Assembly (NCBI GenBank): GCA_009927705.1
Contig: RFMK01000111.1
Location: 1 to 5,284, forward strand
DNA from: Actinomycetota bacterium
GTDB lineage: Bacteria; Actinomycetota; Actinomycetes; Nanopelagicales; Nanopelagicaceae
Direction: 5' to 3'
Length of the DNA stretch: 5,284 nt
Below, in pieces: positions 1 through 5,284 of the stretch; the first letter of the stretch is position 1; every line of letters begins with the position of its first letter. The notes beneath the pieces are model-generated. The model did not search any database, was not told the origin of the DNA, and saw only the letters and a list, made by a program, of their open reading frames with translations. Made by a program: the position numbers and the translations under genes.

Positions 1-17
1 TAAACGTGGGGCCACAA

Positions 18-23
18 AAGGAG
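18..23 (+). promoter_or_regulatory. Ribosome binding site of infB
   Basis: AAGGAG lies 4 bases upstream of a GTG codon at 28. It is the strongest Shine-Dalgarno-like match near this reading frame and supports GTG as the start. The protein then opens with the conserved IF2 N-terminal sequence MAKVRVYELAK, which also supports it. The spacing is short but workable. Confidence 0.8.
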
Positions 24-27
24 AAAA

Positions 28-2709
28 GTGGCAAAGGTCCGCGTTTACGAATTAGCAAAAGATGTTGGGATGGATAGCAAGGATGTCCTTGCAAAACTCC
101 AAGAGATGGGCGAGTTTGTTCGCTCTGCATCATCAACAGTCGAACCACCCGTCGTTCGAAAATTCCTAGAGAAGTTTCCGCCTGTAGCAAAACCAGCGGC
201 TGAAGAGAAGCCAGCGAAGAAGGCGCCAGCGAAGAAAGCGGCTGCGAAGAAAGCGCCTCTCCAAGAATCGGTCGAGCCTCCGACAGTAGAGATTCCCGAA
301 ACTCCTGCGCCGATCACACAAACTCCACCGACTCCACCTGCTCGTCCAACAAATATTCCATCTGCACCTAATCCAATTCCACCGCGTCCTCCACAAGCAC
401 GTCCCGGTGCGCCACGTCCTGGAAACAATCCATTTGGAACACCTAACGCACCGCGTCCGCCACAAGCACGTCCTGGAAATAATCCATTTGGAACTCCAGG
501 TGGCCCACGACCACCACGCCCACAAGGTGCAGGTGCACCACAACGTCCAGGCGGACCGCGCGGTGGAAATATGTCAGGTCCTCGTCCTGGATCTGTCCGT
601 CCCGGTTTTGCTGCACGTCCACCACGTCCTGATAGTGCACAACGTCCCGGAGGCGGCGGAAAATTTGGCGGCGCACCATCAACACAATCTCCGTATCGCA
701 CACAAGGCGGACCACAACGTCCAGGCACCGGTGGAAAACCAGGTGGCGGAGGATTTGCTCCTGGTAGACCAGGTGCGCGTCCTGGCGCTGGTGGCGCATT
801 TGGAAAGAATGCCGGCAAGAAAAAGAATTACAAGAGTAAGAAAACTCGTCGCGAAGAGATCGACAATATGCAAGCGCCCACACTTGGTGGCGCTGTTGTT
901 CCACGCGGTGATGGAAATACTCCAATCCGACTTCGCCGAGGTGCATCTCTTGCAGATTTCGCCGAAAAAATTGGCGCAGATCCCGCAGCTCTAGTCTCTG
1001 TTCTCTTCCATTTAGGCGAGATGGTGACCGCAACTCAATCAGTTGATGAAGACACACTTCATGTTCTGGGTGGCGAATTCGGCTACAAGATCACTGTCGT
1101 GTCTCCGGAAGATGAAGACCGCGAAATTCTTGAAGAGTTTGATATCAATCTCGAACAAGAACTCTCTGATGTCAATCCAGATGAACTCAGCATCCGCCCA
1201 CCAGTCGTTACAGTCATGGGTCACGTCGATCACGGTAAGACTCGTCTTCTTGATGCGATTCGCCAGACCGAAGTCGTCAAAGGTGAAGCAGGCGGAATCA
1301 CACAGCACATTGGTGCATATCAAATTCACCATGATCATGCTGGTATTAATCGCGCGATTACTTTCATCGATACACCAGGTCACGAAGCATTCACCGCAAT
1401 GCGTGCTCGTGGTGCGAAGGTGACTGATATTGCAGTTCTCGTTGTTGCTGCAGATGATGGCGTGATGCCTCAAACCATCGAAGCTCTCAACCATGCTCAA
1501 GCTGCCAACGTTCCAATCGTTGTTGCAGTGAACAAGGTTGATAAGGAAGGCGCCAATCCTGGCAAGATCCGCCAACAGCTCACCGAATACAACTTGATCG
1601 CTGAAGAATATGGTGGAGATACGCTCTTCGTAGATGTTTCTGCGGCAAAGGGAACCGGCATCGATGAACTCGTCGAAGCAATTTTGCTCACCGCTGATGC
1701 TGCGATAGATCTACGTGCTATTCACGAAGATGACGCTCGTGGCGTTGCGATTGAAGCTCACCTTGACCGCGGACGTGGCCCAGTTGCCACGGTACTCGTC
1801 CAACGCGGAACGCTGGAAGTTGGAGATGCAATTGTTGCTGGAAGCGCATTTGGTCGCGTGCGTGCGATGATGGATGAGTTCGGACAAGCAGTTGATATCG
1901 CAGGTCCTTCACGTCCAGTCCAAGTTCTAGGTTTCACTTCAGTGCCAAGTGCTGGAGATAGTTTTATCGTCGCACCTGACGATAGAACTGCACGACAGAT
2001 CGCTGAGAAGCGCCAAGCCGGTGAGCGCCATGCAGCGCTTGCGAAAGCACGGAAGAAAGTTTCTTTGGAAGACTTCCTCGAGAAATCTAAGGTCACCACT
2101 CTTAATCTCATCCTCAAGGGTGACGTCAGCGGTTCGGTTGAAGCTTTGGAAGATGCCCTCATCCAATTGGATGTCGGAACCGAAGTTGATTTGCGTGTCA
2201 TCCACCGTGGAGTTGGAGCAATTACTAAGAGCGATGTAACTCTTGCTTCAGCATCAGGCGCGGTTATCGTTGGATTCAACGTAAAGCCTGAAGCTCATAC
2301 TGCGATCTTTGCTGATGAAGAAGGCGTCGAAGTTCGCTTCTATTCCGTCATCTACAAAGCAATCGAAGAAATTGAAGCTGCGCTTAAGGGACTCCTCAAA
2401 CCAGAATTCGAAGAGGCCACCATTGGTAACGCTGAAGTTCGAGAGATCTTTAAATCGAGCAAATTCGGAACAATCGCTGGTTCTATGGTTTCAACTGGAG
2501 TCATCAAGCGCAATGCGAAAGTTCGCGTGCTACGTGATGGCGTCGTCATTGGCGATAACCTCACAGTTGAGTCACTCAAGCGATTCAAAGATGACGCAAC
2601 GGAAGTCCGAGAAGGATTTGAGTGCGGTATCGGCGTAGGCTCCTTCAAAGATATTCAGATCGGAGATACTTTCGAAGTCTTCGAGATGCGCGAGAAGAAG
2701 CGGGCATAA
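28..2709 (+). CDS. infB: Translation initiation factor IF-2
   Basis: Cytoplasmic GTPase that brings initiator fMet-tRNA to the 30S subunit and promotes 50S joining. The 893 residues match the family's length in E. coli and mycobacteria (about 890-900). Residues 1-50 are an IF2 N-terminal domain. Residues 52-77 are a Lys/Ala/Pro tract with AKKA repeats, and about 78-265 form a disordered Pro/Gly/Arg-rich linker. A second conserved IF2_N-type domain spans about 280-370. The G domain is intact: GHVDHGKT 398-405 (G1), GGIT 422-425 (G2), DTPGH 448-452 (G3, catalytic-type His452), NKVDK 502-506 (G4) and SAAKG 538-542 (G5). Domain II covers about 575-685, domain III about 687-790, and the fMet-tRNA-binding C-terminal domain about 791-893, including GFECGI with Cys866. 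The start is GTG, preceded by a good ribosome binding site. The gene is first in a tight cluster, 3 bases before rbfA. Confidence 0.98.
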   Translation: MAKVRVYELAKDVGMDSKDVLAKLQEMGEFVRSASSTVEPPVVRKFLEKFPPVAKPAAEEKPAKKAPAKKAAAKKAPLQESVEPPTVEIPETPAPITQTPPTPPARPTNIPSAPNPIPPRPPQARPGAPRPGNNPFGTPNAPRPPQARPGNNPFGTPGGPRPPRPQGAGAPQRPGGPRGGNMSGPRPGSVRPGFAARPPRPDSAQRPGGGGKFGGAPSTQSPYRTQGGPQRPGTGGKPGGGGFAPGRPGARPGAGGAFGKNAGKKKNYKSKKTRREEIDNMQAPTLGGAVVPRGDGNTPIRLRRGASLADFAEKIGADPAALVSVLFHLGEMVTATQSVDEDTLHVLGGEFGYKITVVSPEDEDREILEEFDINLEQELSDVNPDELSIRPPVVTVMGHVDHGKTRLLDAIRQTEVVKGEAGGITQHIGAYQIHHDHAGINRAITFIDTPGHEAFTAMRARGAKVTDIAVLVVAADDGVMPQTIEALNHAQAANVPIVVAVNKVDKEGANPGKIRQQLTEYNLIAEEYGGDTLFVDVSAAKGTGIDELVEAILLTADAAIDLRAIHEDDARGVAIEAHLDRGRGPVATVLVQRGTLEVGDAIVAGSAFGRVRAMMDEFGQAVDIAGPSRPVQVLGFTSVPSAGDSFIVAPDDRTARQIAEKRQAGERHAALAKARKKVSLEDFLEKSKVTTLNLILKGDVSGSVEALEDALIQLDVGTEVDLRVIHRGVGAITKSDVTLASASGAVIVGFNVKPEAHTAIFADEEGVEVRFYSVIYKAIEEIEAALKGLLKPEFEEATIGNAEVREIFKSSKFGTIAGSMVSTGVIKRNAKVRVLRDGVVIGDNLTVESLKRFKDDATEVREGFECGIGVGSFKDIQIGDTFEVFEMREKKRA
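382..498 (+). repeat. Imperfect tandem duplication in the IF2 linker
   Basis: Two in-frame copies of a Pro/Arg-rich module lie side by side. Copy 1 (382-444, residues 119-139) reads PRPPQARPG, then an extra APRPG, then NNPFGTP. Copy 2 (451-498, residues 142-157) reads PRPPQARPG directly followed by NNPFGTP. The two differ by a 5-residue insertion or deletion and by synonymous third-position changes, which suggests an older duplication maintained at the protein level. This is typical expansion behaviour for a disordered linker. Confidence 0.8.
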
Positions 2710-2712
2710 ACC

Positions 2713-3147
2713 ATGGGAAATTCACATCGAGCCGCGAAAGTCGCTGACCGCATCAAAGTGGTCGTGGCTTCCGCGCTCGAAAACAAAGTAAAGGATCCCA
2801 GGCTTGGCTTCATCACAATCACCGATGTGCGAATCACCGGAGATTTACAACAAGCCTCAATCTTCTACACAGTTTTAGGTGATGACGAAGCTCGAGCAAA
2901 CACTGCGAAAGCTTTAGAAAGCGCTAAAGGATTACTCCGCACTGAAGTTGGGCGTGAATTAGGAACTCGTATCACCCCAACTCTGACCTTCTTTGCTGAT
3001 GCGTTATCTGAAACTGCGCGAAATTTCGAAGATCTCTTGGATCAAGTCCGTAAACATGATGAGGAGATCGCACATTTGCGTGACACTCACCAACCGATTG
3101 GCGGCTCAGATCCTTATCGCGCACCGCGTATCCGCGAAACAGAATGA
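2713..3147 (+). CDS. rbfA: 30S ribosome-binding factor A
   Basis: Small cytoplasmic protein that binds the 30S subunit near the 5' helix of 16S rRNA and helps late maturation, including during cold adaptation. The 144-residue length is typical. The single KH-like domain is recognisable from RAAKVADRIK near the N-terminus, DPRLGFITITDVRITGD at 28-44, the AKG helix-kink-helix (71-73, the family's AxG variant of the KH GxxG motif), then LLRTEVGREL and RITPTLTFFAD up to residue 96. The tail after about 115 is charged and probably flexible. The ATG lies only 3 bases after the infB stop. The nearest purine-rich stretch, GAGAAGAAG at 2692-2700, is 12 bases upstream inside infB, so translation is probably coupled to infB. 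Its stop overlaps the truB start. Confidence 0.96.
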   Translation: MGNSHRAAKVADRIKVVVASALENKVKDPRLGFITITDVRITGDLQQASIFYTVLGDDEARANTAKALESAKGLLRTEVGRELGTRITPTLTFFADALSETARNFEDLLDQVRKHDEEIAHLRDTHQPIGGSDPYRAPRIRETE

Positions 3148-4001
3148 CAACTAACGACGGCTTCGTCATCATCGACAAGCCTGCGGGTATCACCAGTCAC
3201 GATGTCGTAGCTAAATTACGGAAGAAATTTGGGACTAAGCGCGTAGGTCATGCGGGAACTCTTGACCCTATGGCGACCGGCGTTCTTGTAGTTGGCATCA
3301 ATAACGCTACCAAGTTTCTTCAATACATCACTGAAGGCAAAAAGAGTTACCTCGCAACAATTCGACTCGGCCAATCAACCACGACCGATGATCGCGAAGG
3401 AGAAGTTATTGAAAGTCGTGGCTGGCGCTCGGCCACAGATGACGCGATTCGAAGCTTTCTGGTTTCCCAAGTAGGAACAATCTTGCAGAAACCAAGCAAA
3501 GTATCAGCAATCAAGATCGCAGGCGAACGGGCATACGATCTGGTTAGGCAAGGTAAAGAAGTTGATATTCCCGCACGAGAAGTGACGATTCATTCGCTCG
3601 AAGTAAATTCTATTGTTCGTGGAGAATTCCTCGATGTCGAGATCACAGTGGAATGTTCGGCTGGTACATATATTCGTTCGATTGCTCGAGATCTCGGTGA
3701 GGCGCTACATGTGGGTGGACATCTCATCGCGCTTCGACGTACTGAAGTTGCACCTTTCTATGAGAAAGACTCTCAATCAATAGAGGAGTGCGAAATTCGT
3801 CCGCTCGTTGCGAGTATTTCGCAGATCATGCCCACCAGGTCCATAGATCTGACCGAAAAAAGCGAACTCTCTTTCGGTCGAGCGCTGAATAAATCTGACT
3901 TCGAAGGTCCTGGCGTTGCAATATCGCCAGATGGAACTGTCGCAGCAATCATCGAGAATCGTGACTACGGCGCACAACCAATAGCAGTTTTTAATTCGTG
4001 A
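3144..4001 (+). CDS. truB: tRNA pseudouridine(55) synthase TruB
   Basis: Isomerises U55 in the T-loop of elongator tRNAs to pseudouridine, and in this family also acts as a tRNA folding chaperone. The 285 residues open with GFVIIDKPAGITSHDVV. Next is the catalytic motif GHAGTLDPMATGVL, with Asp41 as the nucleophile. KKSYLA contains the active-site Tyr69, and the KPSKVSAIKIAGERAYDLVR segment follows. SAGTYIRS contains Arg178, which should correspond to the conserved active-site Arg, and LRR is at 197-199. The last 50 or so residues resemble the actinobacterial TruB C-terminal, PUA-like RNA-binding domain. The start is ATG overlapping the rbfA stop as ATGA, a classic translational coupling arrangement, with no strong ribosome binding site of its own. 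No motif is missing. Confidence 0.97.
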   Translation: MTTNDGFVIIDKPAGITSHDVVAKLRKKFGTKRVGHAGTLDPMATGVLVVGINNATKFLQYITEGKKSYLATIRLGQSTTTDDREGEVIESRGWRSATDDAIRSFLVSQVGTILQKPSKVSAIKIAGERAYDLVRQGKEVDIPAREVTIHSLEVNSIVRGEFLDVEITVECSAGTYIRSIARDLGEALHVGGHLIALRRTEVAPFYEKDSQSIEECEIRPLVASISQIMPTRSIDLTEKSELSFGRALNKSDFEGPGVAISPDGTVAAIIENRDYGAQPIAVFNS

Positions 4002-4011
4002 AAGAATATGC

Positions 4012-4932
4012 TTGATGAGATTCATTTCTGACATAACGTGGCACGGAGCGCCGATCCAAGGCGCTACGCTTGCTATCGGAATTTTCGATGGCGTACACCT
4101 GGGACATCAAGCGATAATCAATGAAGGTCTCAAGGTCGGACTTCCTGTCACAACGCTTACTTTTGATCCTCATCCAACATCAATTTTTGCGCCAGATCGA
4201 GTGCCCACCCGGCTATTGACGCTTCACAATCGAGTTCACCAACTCGCGACGCATGGCTCCACAACCACGGCCATTATCAAATTCACTGAAGAGTTTTCCC
4301 GTTTGACGCCACAAGAATTTATTGAACAAGTTCTGATTCCTATTTTTGATCCACAGCTTGTGATCGTGGGGGAGAACTTCACATTTGGCGCTAAAGCCGC
4401 TGGCAATATTGAATACCTCAAGGCAAATGCTCCGTTTAAAGTTATAGGGGCTCCATTGCTTCACCGTGGAAACGTCACAGTCTCATCAACTCGGATTAGA
4501 GAAGCAGTTAAAGCTGGAAATATCGAAATCGCAAATGAACTTCTCTCAAGGCCTCACCAACTTGTGGGTCCCGTTATCCATGGTGAGAAACGTGGACGCA
4601 CCATTGGCTATCCCACTGCAAACATCGGATTAGATTCTCTTGCGGCAATTCCTTCCGATGGCGTTTATGCCGGTTGGTTGAACGTCGCACAACATCGTTG
4701 GCCGGCTGCGATATCCATTGGCACCAATCCAACTTTCGAAGGTGTGCGAGGAAGACAAGTTGAGGCATATGCACTCGATCGCGATGATTTAGATTTGTAC
4801 GATCAAGAAGCTACGCTCGAATTTGGTTGGAGACTGCGTGACACCATCAAATTCAATGGCCTCGAAGAGTTGCTTGCTCAAATGAAAATTGACTGCGATG
4901 AGGCGCGGAAATTGACGTATTCTCACGCGTGA
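4012..4932 (+). CDS. ribF: Bifunctional riboflavin kinase / FAD synthetase
   Basis: Converts riboflavin to FMN and then FMN to FAD using ATP. The N-terminal half is the FMN adenylyltransferase, with GIFDGVHLGHQ (23-33, HxGH-type nucleotide-binding motif), TFDPHP (50-55), GENFTFG and the SSTRIRE motif (158-164). The C-terminal half is the flavokinase, with GYPTAN (199-204, the PTAN ATP/metal-binding motif), DGVYAGW, SIGTNPTF and VEAYALD, where Glu251 is the likely catalytic base. The length of 306 residues is normal for the fused enzyme. The listed start is TTG at 4012, but the next codon is ATG at 4015 and is the more likely start. A weak GAAAGA at 4000-4005 lies 9 bases before that ATG. The gene follows truB by 10-13 bases and is probably cotranscribed with it. 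It ends at TGA 4930-4932. Confidence 0.97.
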   Translation: MMRFISDITWHGAPIQGATLAIGIFDGVHLGHQAIINEGLKVGLPVTTLTFDPHPTSIFAPDRVPTRLLTLHNRVHQLATHGSTTTAIIKFTEEFSRLTPQEFIEQVLIPIFDPQLVIVGENFTFGAKAAGNIEYLKANAPFKVIGAPLLHRGNVTVSSTRIREAVKAGNIEIANELLSRPHQLVGPVIHGEKRGRTIGYPTANIGLDSLAAIPSDGVYAGWLNVAQHRWPAAISIGTNPTFEGVRGRQVEAYALDRDDLDLYDQEATLEFGWRLRDTIKFNGLEELLAQMKIDCDEARKLTYSHA

Positions 4933-4963
4933 TTTCCTCTCGATTTTTGATATCCCTCACGCG
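4926..4963 (+). repeat. Inverted repeat around the ribF stop
   Basis: CGCGTGA at 4926-4932, which includes the ribF stop codon, is the exact reverse complement of TCACGCG at 4957-4963, giving a 7-bp stem with a 24-base loop. CTCACGCG also occurs directly at 4922-4929 and 4956-4963, and TCACGCGTGA at 4923-4932 is itself a palindrome. No T-run follows the second arm, so this is not a standard intrinsic terminator. It could be a weak or non-canonical terminator, an mRNA-processing structure, or chance. Confidence 0.4.
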
Positions 4964-4973
4964 CTGGTAGATT
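4947..4973 (+). promoter_or_regulatory. Candidate distal rpsO promoter
   Basis: TTGATA at 4947-4952 matches the -35 consensus TTGACA at five of six bases. TAGATT at 4968-4973 matches TATAAT at four of six. The 15-base spacer is shorter than ideal, which lowers confidence. Transcription would start near 4980, giving rpsO a leader of about 70 bases. rpsO commonly has its own promoter in bacteria, and this is one of two candidates in the gap. Confidence 0.3.
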
Positions 4974-5005
4974 TCAGCCCTCAAGCGAGAAAATGTGTGC
5001 TCGTG

Positions 5006-5011
5006 TATAAG
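5006..5011 (+). promoter_or_regulatory. Candidate proximal rpsO -10 element
   Basis: TATAAG matches the -10 consensus TATAAT at five of six bases and is preceded immediately by TG. No good -35 lies 16-18 bases upstream (the sequence there is around CAAGCGA), a situation often tolerated in actinobacterial promoters. If used, transcription would start around 5017-5019 and leave a short leader of about 33 bases carrying only the ribosome binding site and its flank. Confidence 0.4.
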
Positions 5012-5035
5012 ACCGAGAGCCCTCGTGAAAGATGT

Positions 5036-5043
5036 AAAGGAAG
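5036..5043 (+). promoter_or_regulatory. Ribosome binding site of rpsO
   Basis: AAAGGAAG contains AGGA ending 9 bases before the ATG at 5051. It is one of the two clear Shine-Dalgarno-like sites in the window, the other being that of infB, as expected for a highly expressed ribosomal protein gene with independent initiation. Confidence 0.75.
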
Positions 5044-5050
5044 TTAGACC

Positions 5051-5284
5051 ATGGCATTAACACCTGCCGAGAAGAAAGAAATCATCAACAAGTTTGGCGC
5101 CTCTGCATCCGACACAGGAAGCCCTGAAGCACAAGTTGCACTTCTCTCAAAGAGAATCGAACAAGTAACTGAGCACCTACAAACAAACCAACATGACCAC
5201 CACAACCGTCGTGGCCTCTTGTTGCTCGTAGGTCGCCGTCGCAGAATTTTGCAATACCTTGCAAAGACAGATATCGCTCGTTAT
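5051..5284 (+). CDS. rpsO: 30S ribosomal protein S15 (3' end outside window)
   Basis: Primary-binding protein of the 30S subunit: it attaches to the 16S rRNA central domain three-way junction and nucleates platform assembly. In several bacterial phyla it represses its own mRNA. The frame begins MALTPAEKKEIINKFG and is open for 78 codons to the end of the window without a stop, so it is easily missed by stop-to-stop searches. Family signatures are TGSPEAQVALL (22-32), the HDHHNRRGLLLLVGRRRR stretch (48-65) with the rRNA-contacting His/Asp/Arg residues, and YLAKTDIARY at the edge. S15 is usually about 89 residues, so about 11 residues plus the stop lie beyond the window. A good ribosome binding site supports the ATG. 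The gene often precedes pnp, which may follow here. Confidence 0.97.
   Translation, partial: MALTPAEKKEIINKFGASASDTGSPEAQVALLSKRIEQVTEHLQTNQHDHHNRRGLLLLVGRRRRILQYLAKTDIARY

Noticed and set aside
300..800. Collagen-like repeat in the IF2 linker
   Set aside because: Glycine does not recur with a steady three-residue period; the region is only Pro/Gly/Arg-rich.
45..818. 257-codon open frame on the - strand, Pro/Gly/Cys-rich
   Set aside because: It is antisense to the infB start and linker. Its openness follows from the biased Pro/Gly/Arg/Ala codons of the linker, and its product is low complexity with no recognisable domain.
407..1057. Long alternative frames inside infB (+ strand 407-994 and - strand 443-1057)
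   Set aside because: His/Val/Gln-rich translations typical of frame-shifted repetitive sequence, with no ribosome binding site and no family resemblance. infB is intact in its own frame through this region.
1039..2279. Antisense open frames opposite the IF2 G domain and domains II-III (1039-1575 and 1758-2279, - strand)
   Set aside because: Shadows of a strongly conserved coding sequence. Their translations show no domain, and no promoter or ribosome binding site is visible.
28..2709. Possible degraded or non-functional IF2 because of the low-complexity linker
   Set aside because: All five G motifs and the C-terminal tRNA-binding domain are intact and the total length is normal, so this is a functional gene.
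1..5284. CRISPR array, tRNA, rRNA, insertion sequence or phage attachment site
   Set aside because: No regularly spaced direct repeats, cloverleaf-like sequence, transposase-like frame or terminal inverted repeats were seen. Nearly the whole window is accounted for by five housekeeping genes.

Overview
This window carries an ordinary but very compact bacterial translation and ribosome-biogenesis gene cluster, all on the + strand: infB, rbfA, truB, ribF and the start of rpsO. The likely source is an actinobacterium of moderate GC (about half GC by eye). The evidence is the long Ala/Lys- then Pro/Gly/Arg-rich N-terminal linker of IF2, the actinobacterial-looking G-domain sequence, and an actinobacterial-type TruB C-terminus. 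The GC is low for the phylum, so a streamlined freshwater lineage of the acI / Nanopelagicales type is a reasonable guess. That placement is inference, not something the sequence proves.

Layout. Bases 1-27 hold the ribosome binding site of infB; the opening TAA could be the stop of the preceding gene, but this cannot be confirmed. infB (28-2709) encodes complete translation initiation factor IF2. After a 3-base gap comes rbfA (2713-3147), a ribosome-binding factor for 30S maturation. Its stop overlaps the truB start as ATGA. truB (3144-4001) encodes tRNA U55 pseudouridine synthase. After 10-13 bases comes ribF (4012 or 4015 to 4932), the bifunctional riboflavin kinase/FAD synthetase. A 118-base intergenic region (4933-5050) is the only sizeable non-coding stretch. 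It contains two weak candidate promoters, an inverted repeat around the ribF stop, several short alternating complementary motifs, and the rpsO ribosome binding site. rpsO (from 5051) encodes ribosomal protein S15 and runs off the window after 78 codons.

The first four genes read as one transcription unit with probable translational coupling; rpsO may be read through as well as started from its own promoter. Functionally the set covers initiation (IF2), 30S assembly (RbfA, S15), tRNA modification (TruB) and flavin cofactor supply (RibF, a common passenger in this cluster). All expected catalytic and binding motifs are present, with no frameshifts or mobile elements. I found no convincing undescribed system. 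The points most worth checking are the low-complexity IF2 linker with an internal duplication, the compaction of the cluster, and the possible regulatory structure in the rpsO leader.
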